From NCBI RefSeq assembly GCF_018362975.1, contig NZ_CP074371.1, positions 1,550,001 to 1,614,000 on the forward strand: a DNA stretch of 64,000 bases. Reading direction: 5' to 3'. Positions 36,885 through 46,266 of this stretch are shown here, in pieces (the stretch's first letter is position 1; each line of letters starts with the position of its first letter). The translations under genes were made by a program, and so were the position numbers. Source of the DNA: Nocardia tengchongensis. GTDB lineage: Bacteria > Actinomycetota > Actinomycetes > Mycobacteriales > Mycobacteriaceae. The notes beneath the pieces were generated by a model. It was not told the DNA's origin. It worked only from the letters and a program-made list of their open reading frames with translations, and did no database searches.

Positions 36885-38519
36885 ATGAGCACCCTGGCGG
36901 TATCCGCGCAGACGGCGGTGATCGAGGACGAGGACGGCGGCCTGCCCGTCGTCCGCACCCGCCACCCGTGGCGGTGGGTCACGGGTGCGGTCGCACTGGT
37001 GCTGGTCGCGCAGTTCGCGCACGGCCTGATCGCCAATCCGGGCTGGGACTGGGGCACCTTCGCGCAGTACATCACCGCGAAATCGGTGCTGTCGGCGCTG
37101 AAGGTGACGCTGGAACTCACCTTCTGGGGCACGCTGCTGGGGTTCTTCCTGGGTGTCTGGCTGGCGGTCGGCCGCTTGTCGAAGAACTTGGTGCTGCGGG
37201 CGATCGCCTGGACCTATGTCTGGGCGTTCCGGTCGATTCCACTGATCGTGCAGCTGTTGTTCTGGTTCAACCTGGCCTACCTGTACAAGACGCTGTCGCT
37301 GGGAATTCCGTTCGGGCCCGAGTTCGCGCGTTTTCAGACCAGTGGTGTGATCAGTGGATTCACCGCGGCCGTCATCGGTTTGGCGCTGCATCAGGCGGCG
37401 TATTCGGCGGAGATCATCCGGGCCGGCATCATCTCGGTGGACGCGGGGCAGTGGGAGGCGGCGCGGGCGCTGGGCCTGCCGTGGCGGCGGCAGTTCTTCA
37501 CCATTGTCGGGCCGCAGGCGATGCGCGGAATTCTGCCCAATGCCGCCAATGAGGTGATCAGTCTTTTCAAGGGCACGTCGATCGTGTCGACCATGGCCAT
37601 CGCCGAACTCTTCTATCAGGTCCAGGTCATCTACGGCCGCAACGGCCGGGTGGTGCCGCTGCTCATGGTGGCCACGGTCTGGTACATCCTGCTGACCACC
37701 GTGCTCAGCGTCATTCAGTTCTATATCGAACGGCGCTTCTCGAGGGGACCGGCGATGAGTGAATTCGCGCTCGAATTACGCGGGATCAGAAAGTCGTTCG
37801 GCCGCAACGATGTGCTGTCCGGGATCGATCTGACGGTCCGGCCCGGCGAGGTCACGGTCATTCTGGGCCCCTCGGGTTCGGGCAAGTCGACGTTGCTGCG
37901 CACCATCAACCACCTCGAGCAGGTGGACGCCGGCACCGTGCGGGTGGGCGGCGAGCTGGTCGGCTATCGCCGCAAGGGCGGCAAGCTCTACGAGTTGTCC
38001 GAGCGCGACATCCTGCGCCAACGGGCGCGCATCGGTTTCGTGTTCCAGAACTTCAATCTCTTTCCGCACCTGACGGTTCGGGAGAACGTGGCGCTCGCGC
38101 CGGTGGCCGCGCAGCGGCGCGCCAAGGCCGAGGTGAACGCGGAGGCGCTGGAACTGCTGGCGCGAGTCGGCTTGGCGGACAGGGCGGATGAGTATCCGCG
38201 CCGCCTGTCCGGAGGGCAGCAGCAGCGGGTGGCCATCGCGCGGGCACTGGCCCTGCGGCCCGAGGTGGTGCTGTTCGACGAACCCACGTCCGCGCTGGAC
38301 CCGGAGCTGGTCGGCGAGGTCCTCGAGGTGATCAGGGATCTCGCGCAGGCCGGTTCGACCCTGGTGATCGTCACCCACGAGATCGGTTTCGCCCGCGAGG
38401 TGGCCGACACCGTGGTGCTGATGGACGCCGGCCGCATCGTCGAGCAGGGCCCGCCCGCGCAGGTGCTGGACAACCCGTCGCATGCGCGTACCAAAGCTTT
38501 TCTCGCACACGTGCTCTGA
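36885..38519 (+). CDS. Fused polar amino-acid ABC permease and ATPase
   Basis: 544 residues from ATG 36885. Residues 1-285 or so are a HisM-type permease (five helices; LHQAAYSAEIIRAGIISVDAGQWEAARALG is the EAA coupling loop). Residues 290-544 are a HisP-type ATPase: Walker A GPSGSGKST, Q-loop VFQNFNLFPHLTV, signature RLSGGQQQR, Walker B VVLFDEPTSALD, His in VTHEIGFAREV. An internal ATG at 37755 sits exactly at the join, so the fusion probably came from loss of a stop codon between two genes. Such fusions occur elsewhere in actinobacteria. It works with the lipoprotein encoded next. Confidence 0.9.
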   Translation: MSTLAVSAQTAVIEDEDGGLPVVRTRHPWRWVTGAVALVLVAQFAHGLIANPGWDWGTFAQYITAKSVLSALKVTLELTFWGTLLGFFLGVWLAVGRLSKNLVLRAIAWTYVWAFRSIPLIVQLLFWFNLAYLYKTLSLGIPFGPEFARFQTSGVISGFTAAVIGLALHQAAYSAEIIRAGIISVDAGQWEAARALGLPWRRQFFTIVGPQAMRGILPNAANEVISLFKGTSIVSTMAIAELFYQVQVIYGRNGRVVPLLMVATVWYILLTTVLSVIQFYIERRFSRGPAMSEFALELRGIRKSFGRNDVLSGIDLTVRPGEVTVILGPSGSGKSTLLRTINHLEQVDAGTVRVGGELVGYRRKGGKLYELSERDILRQRARIGFVFQNFNLFPHLTVRENVALAPVAAQRRAKAEVNAEALELLARVGLADRADEYPRRLSGGQQQRVAIARALALRPEVVLFDEPTSALDPELVGEVLEVIRDLAQAGSTLVIVTHEIGFAREVADTVVLMDAGRIVEQGPPAQVLDNPSHARTKAFLAHVL

Positions 38520-38544
38520 CGCACCCACTAGGTAAGGACCGACC

Positions 38545-39522
38545 ATGTCGCTGGCGAGCCGTCGCCGACGGACCAACACCCTGATCGCCGTCACCTTGCT
38601 GAGCCTGCTCGTCGGCGGCTGTGGCACCGGCGATGGCGGCACGCCGGAAACCCGCAGCGTGAACGGCCTGACCTACGACCTGACGCCGGATCAGGCCGGG
38701 CGTATTCACGCGGCCAAGGTGGACGCGATCGCCGCGCAGGTCCCGCAGGCCATTCGCGATCGCGGGACCTTGGTGGTGACCGGCACGGTCGGCGCGACGC
38801 CGCCGTTGGGCTTCTACGCGACCGACGACCGCACCGTCATCGGGTCGGAAGTGGATGTCGCGGTGCTGATCGCCGACATCCTCGGCCTGAAGGTGGACCG
38901 GCGCAACGGCGACTTCGCGCAGAACTTCGTGAAGATCGACTCGGGCGAAGCCGACCTGTTCATCAGCAATGCCACGGTGACCGAGGACCGTAAGGAGAAG
39001 TACGACTTCGCCACCTATCGCCTGGACACCATCGCGCTGGAAGTGCCGAAGGACGCGAACTGGACCTATCGGGATCGTAAGTCGCTCGCGGGCAAGAAGA
39101 TCGGCGTCACTTCGGGCACCAATCAGGAGCAGCTGCTGGTCGGCTGGAACGACCAGAACGTGGCCGAGGGGCTGCCCAAGCTGGAGCTCGCGTACTACCA
39201 GCAGACCTCGGACTACTACCTGGCGCTGTCCTCCGGCCGCCTCGACGGCTATGTGGGCCCCAATCCCTCCGCGCAGTATCACGCCGCGACCACGGGCAAC
39301 AAGGTGCTCACGACCTGGTCCGGTGCGGGCGATGCCCTGCAGGCCGAGATCGGGGTGCTGACGCGCAAGGACAACGGGTTGGTCGGCCCGGTGCACCAGG
39401 CCATCCAGTACGCCATCGAGCACGGGACCTACAAGCAGGTGCTGGACCGCTGGGGCCTGGGCGGCGAGGCCGTCACACAGTCGCGGATCAATCCGCCCGG
39501 ACTGCCCAAGAAGAAGGGATGA
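38545..39522 (+). CDS. Amino-acid ABC substrate-binding lipoprotein
   Basis: 325 residues. The lipoprotein signal ends in LLVGGCGTG, so it is anchored outside the membrane. The mature part is an SBP_bac_3 fold: GTLVVTGTVGATPPLGFYATDD, VDVAVLIADILGLKV, FISNATVTEDRKEKYDFATY, KIGVTSGTNQEQLL. It feeds the fused permease-ATPase 25 bases upstream. The context of monooxygenases suggests a sulfur-containing amino acid or similar ligand, an inference only. It overlaps the GNAT gene by four bases. Confidence 0.9.
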   Translation: MSLASRRRRTNTLIAVTLLSLLVGGCGTGDGGTPETRSVNGLTYDLTPDQAGRIHAAKVDAIAAQVPQAIRDRGTLVVTGTVGATPPLGFYATDDRTVIGSEVDVAVLIADILGLKVDRRNGDFAQNFVKIDSGEADLFISNATVTEDRKEKYDFATYRLDTIALEVPKDANWTYRDRKSLAGKKIGVTSGTNQEQLLVGWNDQNVAEGLPKLELAYYQQTSDYYLALSSGRLDGYVGPNPSAQYHAATTGNKVLTTWSGAGDALQAEIGVLTRKDNGLVGPVHQAIQYAIEHGTYKQVLDRWGLGGEAVTQSRINPPGLPKKKG

Positions 39523-40022
39523 GCATGTCGCGCAGGGTCTTCCACGTCGGGCAACACGATCCCCTGGCCGCGCCGCTGCTGGCGGAACTGGCCATCGAAT
39601 ACAGCAGCCGCTACGGCGGCACCCCGGGCGAGGTGCACGCGGATCTGATCGGCTACTCGGCCAGCCACTTCTCCCCACCCCACGGCGACCTGTTGATAGT
39701 TGTGGATAACGGGGAACCGGTGGCCGGCGGGGCCTTCCAGCGCTACGACGCGGACACCGCCGAGCTGAAGCGGATCTGGACAGCGGCCGGGCACCGGCGA
39801 AAAGGATTGGGCCGCTTCGTGCTCGACCAGCTGGAAGCCGAGATCGCGCGGCGCGGCTATTCGCGCATCTACCTGACCACGGGCCCGCGTCAGCCGGAGG
39901 CCGTCGCCCTGTATGCGGCGGCCGGGTACACCGCGCTCCCGCGTGACGTCCGCAAGGCAGTCGGCTACGTGCACCCGTTCGAGAAGTACCTGGCCACCGG
40001 AGAGGCGGCGATCCCGGCATGA
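39519..40022 (+). CDS. GNAT family N-acetyltransferase
   Basis: 167 residues. GNAT core: LLIVVDNGEPVAGGAFQRYD, AELKRIWTAAGHRRKGLGRFVLDQLE (acetyl-CoA loop RRKGLG), then YLTTGPRQPEAVALYAAAGY. The acceptor is unknown. Coupled by ATGA overlaps to genes on both sides, it is clearly part of operon A and may detoxify or modify an imported amine or amino acid. Confidence 0.88.
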   Translation: MSMSRRVFHVGQHDPLAAPLLAELAIEYSSRYGGTPGEVHADLIGYSASHFSPPHGDLLIVVDNGEPVAGGAFQRYDADTAELKRIWTAAGHRRKGLGRFVLDQLEAEIARRGYSRIYLTTGPRQPEAVALYAAAGYTALPRDVRKAVGYVHPFEKYLATGEAAIPA

Positions 40023-41089
40023 AATTCCTGCTCCTGACCCTGATCACGCACACCCCCGATCCGGTGACCGGTGGCAGCGAGTCACCCCGGCAGCGGCTGC
40101 GCCGGGTCGTCGACAGCGCCCGGCTGGCCGAGGACCTCGGCTACGACGGCTTCGCGGTGGGGGAGCGCCACGAGGACCCGTTCATCTCCGCCGCGCCGCC
40201 GGTGGTGTTGAGCCACATCGCCGCCGTCACCGCGCGCCTCTCGCTGTTCACCGGTGTCACCACGTTGAGCCTGCTGGATCCGGTGCGCGCCTTCGAGGAC
40301 TACTCGACGCTGGACAATCTGTCCGACGGCCGCCTGGAACTCATCATCGGCAAGGGCAACGGCGCCGCGCAGGCCAAACTGTTCCACGTCACCACCGACG
40401 ACCAGTGGGACCGCAATCGCGAAGGCTACGAACTGTTCCGCAAGCTGTGGGACAGCGACAGCGTCACCTGGACCGGCCGTTTCCGGCCGGCACTGACCGA
40501 GGCGAAGGCGCTGCCGCGGCCGTTGCAGCCGCGGCTGCGCATCTGGCACGGCAGCGCCACCAGCCGCGAATCCGCGGATTACGCCGCGCAGCAGGGTGAT
40601 CCGCTGTTCTCCGCGAACGTCACCTACCCGATCGAGCCGTACGCCGAACTGGTGGACCATTACCGGGAGCGCTGGGCGGCCTACGGTCACGACCCGGCCG
40701 AGGCACTGGTCGGCGCAGGCACGGCGGGCTTCCTGGTGACCCGCACCTCGCAGGAAGCCATCGACCTGTACCGCCCCATCTTCGAGGCGCGGCAGCGGGT
40801 GGCTCGAAAGTTCGACGTGCCCATCGTGTTCGACTCGGTGGAGGACTTCGTCGACCGCTCCTCGGCACTGATCGGCAGCCCGGAACAGGTGCTGGACAAG
40901 GTGAGCCGCTATCACGAGCGGTTCGGCCACGAGGTCATCCACCTGAGCGCGGACGCGGACGGGCGCACCGAGGCCCAGCACCGCGACAGCCTCGAACTCT
41001 TCCAATCCGAGGTCGCCCCCGAACTGCGGCGCCGCATTCCGAGCCGCCCGCTCGGCGCCGACCGATACCCCACCGGAGACCCCCGATGA
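40019..41089 (+). CDS. LLM class flavin-dependent monooxygenase 1
   Basis: 356 residues, luciferase-like TIM barrel: RLAEDLGYDGFAVGERHEDPFISAAPPVVLSHIAA region, LSLFTGVTTLSLLDPVRAFEDY, LDNLSDGRLELIIGKGNG. It uses FMNH2 and O2. The combination with the following oligopeptide-type binding protein resembles the Klebsiella KPN_01854-KPN_01858 arrangement that I recall from family models; this needs a search. The substrate is unknown. ATGA overlaps join it to both neighbours. Confidence 0.85.
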   Translation: MKFLLLTLITHTPDPVTGGSESPRQRLRRVVDSARLAEDLGYDGFAVGERHEDPFISAAPPVVLSHIAAVTARLSLFTGVTTLSLLDPVRAFEDYSTLDNLSDGRLELIIGKGNGAAQAKLFHVTTDDQWDRNREGYELFRKLWDSDSVTWTGRFRPALTEAKALPRPLQPRLRIWHGSATSRESADYAAQQGDPLFSANVTYPIEPYAELVDHYRERWAAYGHDPAEALVGAGTAGFLVTRTSQEAIDLYRPIFEARQRVARKFDVPIVFDSVEDFVDRSSALIGSPEQVLDKVSRYHERFGHEVIHLSADADGRTEAQHRDSLELFQSEVAPELRRRIPSRPLGADRYPTGDPR

Positions 41090-42717
41090 ACCGTTTCCCG
41101 GCCGCCCGCGCCAAGCGCCCGCTGGCGATGACCGGCGCGCTGGCCGCCGCCCTGACGCTGGCCGCGTGCGGTGGCGGCGATGCCACCGGTACCGGCGAGC
41201 CGGCGGGTCCCCCGCAGGCGGGCGGCACCCTGCGCTACGGCTTGTCGTCGGCCCCGACCTGCTCGGATCCCGCGCAGTCCTCGACGAATCAGACCATCTA
41301 CGTGACTCGGCAGATCGTCGATTCGCTGGTCGATCAAGACCCGGATTCCGGTCAGTTGCGGCCGTGGCTGGCCGACACCTGGTCCGTCTCGCAGGACGCG
41401 AAGCAGTTCACCTTCCATCTGAAGGACGGCGTCACCTTCAGCGACGGCACCCCGCTCACCGCGGACTCGGTGCGCCGGAACCTCGACTCCATCGTCGCGC
41501 TCGGCGGGGTGAAAGCGCCGCTCGCGGCCAGTTACCTGGCCGGGTACGCGGGCAGCACGGTGCTGGACCCGCGTACGGTGCGCGTGGACTTCGCGGCGCC
41601 GAACGCTCAATTCCTGCAGGCGACCTCGACCCCGCAGCTCGGTATCCAGTCCGACGCCACGGTCGCGAAGGCGGCCGACGATCGCTGCCTGGGCGCGAAC
41701 ATCGGCAGCGGTCCGTTCACCTACGCCGAATGGAAGCAGGGCGCCTCCGCGACGCTGACCAAGCGGGCCGGATACGCCTGGGGCTCCGCGGTGTTCGCGA
41801 CCCAGGGTGAGGCGCACCTGGACAAGATCGTGTTCACCGTGGTCCCCGAATCCGGGGTCCGCACCGGCAGTCTCGCCTCCGGTCAGCTCGACGTCGTCAG
41901 TGACGCCCTGCCGCAGGACATTCCGCAGATCGAGGGTGGCGGTGGCCGGGTGCAGTTCACCGCCAACCCGGGCATCCCGTTCGGTCTGCAGGCGAATGTC
42001 ACCCGCGGCCCGCTGCGTGATCCGGCCGTGCGAGCGGCACTGGTGGCGGCCATCGACCGCAAGGAACTGGTGGACACGGTGCTGGGGCCGCAGTTCAAGC
42101 CCGCGAGCAGCGTCCTCGCCTCCAGAACGCCAGGCTACGTGGATCTTTCGGCGCGGGTGAAGTACGACCCCGACGCCGCGAAGAAGCAACTCGAGCAGGC
42201 GGGCTGGGCGCCCGGCGCGGACGGCATCCGAGTCAAGGACGGGCAGCGGCTCGGTGCGGGCGTCATCTTCGCCCCTGTCTTCGCGGCCAACCAGCCCATT
42301 CTGGAACTCACCCAGCAGCAGCTGCGGGCCGTCGGCTTCGACCTGCGCCTGGAACCGCTGTCGGTCGCGGAGTCGACGGTGCGCCAGAACGCCAAGGACT
42401 TCGACTTCAACTACTACAACTCCACCCGCGCCGACGGCGACATCCTGCGCACCACCTTCGCGGTGGATCAGCGCAACCTGAATGCCCGCGGTCCCGCTGA
42501 GCCCCTGGACGCCCTGCTCTCCCAGCAGCTCGCGGCCACCGATCCGGCCGCCCGCAGCCGCATCATCGGCGACGCCCAAACCGCGGTCCTCGACCAGGGC
42601 CTGTGGATTCCGACCATCGAACTCTCGCAGGCCATCGGCGTCGGCAAGGCCGTCGCCGGGGTGAGGTTCGAGGCGTCCGCGCGGCTGCAATTCCACGACA
42701 CCTGGCTGAAGCGGTAG
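41086..42717 (+). CDS. Oligopeptide-type ABC substrate-binding lipoprotein
   Basis: 543 residues. Lipoprotein signal with LTLAACGGGD. SBP_bac_5 fold: GGTLRYGLSSAPTCSDPAQSS, LADTWSVSQDAKQFTFHLKDGVTFSDGTPL, AALVAAIDRKELVDTVLG, DPDAAKKQLEQAGW. The usual ligands are peptides, nickel or glutathione. It works with the permeases and ATPase encoded next. It may be of the KPN_01854 type, linked with LLM monooxygenases. Confidence 0.9.
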   Translation: MNRFPAARAKRPLAMTGALAAALTLAACGGGDATGTGEPAGPPQAGGTLRYGLSSAPTCSDPAQSSTNQTIYVTRQIVDSLVDQDPDSGQLRPWLADTWSVSQDAKQFTFHLKDGVTFSDGTPLTADSVRRNLDSIVALGGVKAPLAASYLAGYAGSTVLDPRTVRVDFAAPNAQFLQATSTPQLGIQSDATVAKAADDRCLGANIGSGPFTYAEWKQGASATLTKRAGYAWGSAVFATQGEAHLDKIVFTVVPESGVRTGSLASGQLDVVSDALPQDIPQIEGGGGRVQFTANPGIPFGLQANVTRGPLRDPAVRAALVAAIDRKELVDTVLGPQFKPASSVLASRTPGYVDLSARVKYDPDAAKKQLEQAGWAPGADGIRVKDGQRLGAGVIFAPVFAANQPILELTQQQLRAVGFDLRLEPLSVAESTVRQNAKDFDFNYYNSTRADGDILRTTFAVDQRNLNARGPAEPLDALLSQQLAATDPAARSRIIGDAQTAVLDQGLWIPTIELSQAIGVGKAVAGVRFEASARLQFHDTWLKR

Positions 42718-42721
42718 ATCC

Positions 42722-43682
42722 ATGGGCCGCTACGTGATCGGACGGGTGCTGCAGGCGGTCGGCGTGCTGTGGGCGGCGTTCACGCTGTCGTTCGTCGGGC
42801 TCTACCTGCTGCCCGGTGACCCGGTGGCCATGGCGGCCGACGCGGCCACCGGCACCCCCGTCGACGCCGCGGCCATCGCCGAGATGCGGGGCCGCTACGG
42901 CCTCGACCAGCCGCTGTGGGCCCAGTATTGGACGGCCTTGTCCCACGCGGTGCGCGGCGACCTCGGCCATTCGATCTCCACCGGTCAGACGGTCACGGGC
43001 GCACTGGGCGAGGCACTGCCCTCGACGCTGATGCTGGCGGGCACCGGTCTGCTGCTCGCCGTGGCCGTCGGCGGGGCGCTGGCGCTCGCGGCCGCGTACA
43101 CCGAGCGTCCGTGGTTGCGCGGACTGCTCACCTCGCTGCCGGCGATCGGGGCGTCGATGCCGGGCTTCTGGGTGGGATTGCTGCTGCTGCAACTGTTCTC
43201 GTTCCAGCTGAAGCTGATACCGGCCTTCGGTGGGACCGGCTTCGACGGGACCGTTCTGCCCGCGATCACCTTGGCCATCCCGGTGGCCGCCGTCATCTCC
43301 CAGGTCCTCTACGCGAGTCTGGTCGCGACCTGGCGGCAGGCGTTCGTCGAGGTGGCCTTCGCCAAGGGCGCGTCGCGCTGGTGGGTACAACTGCGCCACG
43401 TACTGCGCCCGGCCGCCGCTCCCGCCCTCACCGTGGCCGGTCTGTGGACGGGCACCGTGCTGGCCGGGGCGGGTGGTCACCGAGACCGTGTTCTCCCGCC
43501 CCGGGATCGGCCGCCTCGCCCAGGAATCGGTGCTGCACCAGGACATTCCGGTGGTCCAAGGCATTGTCGTGTTCGCCGCGCTGGCCTTCGTCACCGTCAA
43601 CCTGCTCGTGGACCTCGCCTACCCCCTGCTCGACCCCCGTGTGGTGCAAAGGAATTCGACGAAGGAGCGCGCGCATGCCTGA
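42722..43682 (+). pseudogene. DppB-type ABC permease with a +1 frameshift
   Basis: Starts at ATG 42722. The first 250 residues are normal DppB: YVIGRVLQAVGVLWAAFTLS, YGLDQPLWAQYWTAL, GDLGHSIS, and the EAA-like VEVAFAKGASRWWVQLRHVLRPA. At the GGG at 43471-43473 one extra G shifts the frame. The intact continuation (VVTETVFSRPGIGRLAQESVLHQ, then VVQGIVVFAALAFVTVNLLVDLAYPLLDPR) is in the next frame and ends at 43682. As read, the product lacks its last two helices and runs on out of frame to a stop at 43711. The rest of the importer is intact, so a sequencing error is quite possible. Confidence 0.85.
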
Positions 43683-43851
43683 CCGTTCGCCGACCCCGTC
43701 CCGGCACGTGATCCGAAACCTGCGCGCCCGCCTGCGCTCCGGCTCCGCATCGGGCCCGCGCTCGACGCTGCGCGTCATCACCCTGACCCACCCACTGCTG
43801 GACCCGGGCTTCGCCTATTGGGCGATCGACGATGAGTCCCCCGATGCGTGA
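43675..43851 (+). CDS. Small reading frame overlapping dppB-like and dppC-like genes
   Basis: 58 residues from ATG 43675, overlapping the dppB-type stop by eight bases and the dppC-type start by twenty. A GAAGGAG box lies just upstream (43662-43668). A basic start (RHVIRNLRARLRSGSASG) is followed by an acidic hydrophobic end (LDPGFAYWAIDDE). No family recognised. It could be a coupling peptide, a small transporter subunit, or simply spurious; the ribosome-binding site and tight fit argue for translation. Confidence 0.45.
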   Translation: MPDRSPTPSRHVIRNLRARLRSGSASGPRSTLRVITLTHPLLDPGFAYWAIDDESPDA

Positions 43852-44644
43852 CGGGATGATCCGCGTCGGTGTGGTGGCCGCGGGCATGGTCGTGCTGCTG
43901 GTGGTGGCCTGGGCGGTGGCGCCGTCGGTGTTCGCGGGCGGCGATCCGCTGCGCGGCGTGCCCGCGCAGAAGTTGCGGGGGCCGAGTGCGCAACACTGGT
44001 TCGGGACGGACAATCTCGGGCGCGATCTCTATACGCGGGTGGTGCACGGTGCGGCGCTGTCGTTGAGCGCGACGGTGTTCGCCGTTCTGATCGGGCTGGT
44101 GGCCGGTGCGCTGGTCGGGCTGGTCGCGGGTGCGGCGGGCGGCGTGGTGGACACCGCGATCATGCGGGTCGTCGACGTGGTGCTGTCGATTCCGGACATG
44201 CTGCTGGCCCTTGCCACCATCACGGTGCTGGGACTCGGGACCCGCAATGTGGCTATCGCGGTGGGTATTTCGCTGATCGCCAAGTTCGCCCGGGTCATGC
44301 GCGGCGAGGTGCTGCGGGTGCGCAACGCCCCCTACGTGGAGGCCGCCTTCGCCTCCGGGGTGCGCTGGCCCATCGTGTTGTTCCGCCACATCTTGCGCAA
44401 TGCGTATGGGCCGGTGGCCGCGCTCGCCGCCGTCGATTTCGGCGTCGTGACGCTGTTCGTGGCCTCGCTCAGCTTCCTCGGCTATGGCGCGGTGCCGCCC
44501 ACTCCGGAGTGGGGGTCCCTGGTGTCGGAGGGCCGCGGCTACCTGGCCACGGCCTGGTGGCTGACGACGCTGCCCGGACTGGTGATCGTCGCGCTGGTGC
44601 TGTCCACCCAGCGGATCTCCCGTGCTCTCCAGAAGGACGCCTGA
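43832..44644 (+). CDS. DppC-type ABC permease
   Basis: 270 residues from ATG 43832. Typical DppC: first helix RVGVVAAGMVVLLVVAWAVA, QHWFGTDNLGRDLYTRVVHG, VVDVVLSIPDMLLALATITV, coupling loop NAPYVEAAFASGVRWPIVLFRHILRN, PPTPEWGSLVSEGRGYL. It forms the membrane pore with the frameshifted DppB-type partner. Its stop overlaps the start of the ATPase gene (TGATG). Confidence 0.9.
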   Translation: MSPPMRDGMIRVGVVAAGMVVLLVVAWAVAPSVFAGGDPLRGVPAQKLRGPSAQHWFGTDNLGRDLYTRVVHGAALSLSATVFAVLIGLVAGALVGLVAGAAGGVVDTAIMRVVDVVLSIPDMLLALATITVLGLGTRNVAIAVGISLIAKFARVMRGEVLRVRNAPYVEAAFASGVRWPIVLFRHILRNAYGPVAALAAVDFGVVTLFVASLSFLGYGAVPPTPEWGSLVSEGRGYLATAWWLTTLPGLVIVALVLSTQRISRALQKDA

Positions 44645-46266
44645 TGACCGAACTACTGAGCATCGAGGACCTGCGGGTCGAGTACCGGGGGAGCACCGGG
44701 ACGACTTCGGCCGTGCGCGGTGTCTCGCTCGAGGTGCGGCGCGGCGAGACGGTCGCGCTGGTGGGTGAATCCGGTTCGGGCAAGTCCACGCTCGCGCACG
44801 CGGTCATCGGGCTGCTCAACGGCGGGCAGGTCACCGCGGGTGCGATCACCTTCGCGGGCGAGCGGCTCGAGCACGCCTCGCAACGCGTCCTGCGGGGGAT
44901 TCGCGGGGCCCGCATCGGGCTGGTCCCGCAGGATCCGGGCACCTCGTTGAACCCGGTGCAGCGCATCGGCCGGCAGGTGGGGGAGGTGCTGCGGATCCAC
45001 GGCCGGGCCGATCGCCGGACGGCCGATATCGAGGCGGTGCGGATTCTGGACCAGGCCGGGCTGGACCGGCCCGAGCTGCGGGCGCGGCAGTATCCGCAGG
45101 ACCTGTCGGGCGGTCAGCGGCAGCGGGTGCTGATCGGCATCGCGCTGGCCTGCGGGCCGGAACTGGTGATCGCTGACGAACCGACCAGCGCGTTGGACGT
45201 CACCGTGCAACGCCGCATTCTCGATCTGCTCGCCGCGCGCACCGCGGAGTCGGGGACGGCGGTCCTGCTCATCACCCATGATCTCGCCGTGGCCGCCGAA
45301 CGCGCGGATCGGATCGCGGTGATGCGGGACGGCGAGATCGTCGAGACCGGCACGGCCGCAGCGGTACTGGGCGATCCGCAGCACGAGTACACGAAGCGCT
45401 TGATCGCCGCCGCCCCGAGCCTGTCCGGGGAGCAGCGGCCGCGCCCGGCCCGGGCATACGGATCGCCGCTGTTGTCCGCGAACGGTCTGCGCAAATCCTT
45501 CCGTGTCACCAAGGATTTCACCGTCAACGCGGTGGACGACGTGTCGCTGGACGTGCACCGCGGTGAAACCCTGGCCGTGGTGGGCGAATCCGGTTCGGGG
45601 AAGTCCACCACCGCCCGCATCGTCGCCCGGTTGACCGCGCCCGATGCCGGCACGGTCACCTTCGACGGGCAGGACATCACCGCGCTGCGCGGCTCGGCCC
45701 TGCGGGCCTTCCGCCGCCGTGTGCAGGTCGTCTACCAGAACCCGTTCGTCTCGCTGAATCCCAAACTGACCGTCGGCAGGATCGTGTCGGAACCCTTGCA
45801 GGCGTACGGAATCGGCGACCGCCGCAGCCGTCGGTCGACGGCCGCCGAGCTGCTCGAGCAGGTCGCGCTGCCGTCGTCGTACCTGGATCGCCGTCCCGCC
45901 GAACTGTCCGGCGGACAGCGCCAGCGCGTCGCCATCGCCCGCGCACTGGCCCTGCGCCCCGACCTGCTGGTGCTGGACGAACCGGTCTCGGCCCTGGACG
46001 TCTCGGTGCAGGCGCAGATCCTCGAGCTGCTCGAACGCCTGCAAGCCGACCTGGACCTGGCGTACCTGTTCATTTCTCACGATCTGGCCGTGGTCCGCCG
46101 TCTGGCCGACCGGGTCGCGGTCATGCGTCAGGGCTGTGTGGTCGAAACCGGCTCCACCGCAGCACTGTTCGACGATCCGCAACACGCCTACACGCGTGAG
46201 CTGCTCGCGGCCGTCCCCCGGGCGGCCACTCCCGAAGTACCCATTCCGCTCGAAAGGACAGCCTGA
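44644..46266 (+). CDS. Oligopeptide-type ABC ATPase with two fused nucleotide-binding domains (DppD-DppF)
   Basis: 540 residues from ATG 44644. Two complete ATPase domains in one chain. Domain 1 (about 1-265) has Walker A GESGSGKSTLA, signature DLSGGQRQRV, Walker B LVIADEPTSALD. Domain 2 (about 275-540) has GESGSGKSTTA, ELSGGQRQRVA, LLVLDEPVSALD. Each has a His switch (THDLAVAA, SHDLAVV) and each ends with the oligopeptide-type tail (PQHEYTKRL, PQHAYTREL). It powers the importer encoded immediately upstream. Confidence 0.92.
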   Translation: MTELLSIEDLRVEYRGSTGTTSAVRGVSLEVRRGETVALVGESGSGKSTLAHAVIGLLNGGQVTAGAITFAGERLEHASQRVLRGIRGARIGLVPQDPGTSLNPVQRIGRQVGEVLRIHGRADRRTADIEAVRILDQAGLDRPELRARQYPQDLSGGQRQRVLIGIALACGPELVIADEPTSALDVTVQRRILDLLAARTAESGTAVLLITHDLAVAAERADRIAVMRDGEIVETGTAAAVLGDPQHEYTKRLIAAAPSLSGEQRPRPARAYGSPLLSANGLRKSFRVTKDFTVNAVDDVSLDVHRGETLAVVGESGSGKSTTARIVARLTAPDAGTVTFDGQDITALRGSALRAFRRRVQVVYQNPFVSLNPKLTVGRIVSEPLQAYGIGDRRSRRSTAAELLEQVALPSSYLDRRPAELSGGQRQRVAIARALALRPDLLVLDEPVSALDVSVQAQILELLERLQADLDLAYLFISHDLAVVRRLADRVAVMRQGCVVETGSTAALFDDPQHAYTRELLAAVPRAATPEVPIPLERTA

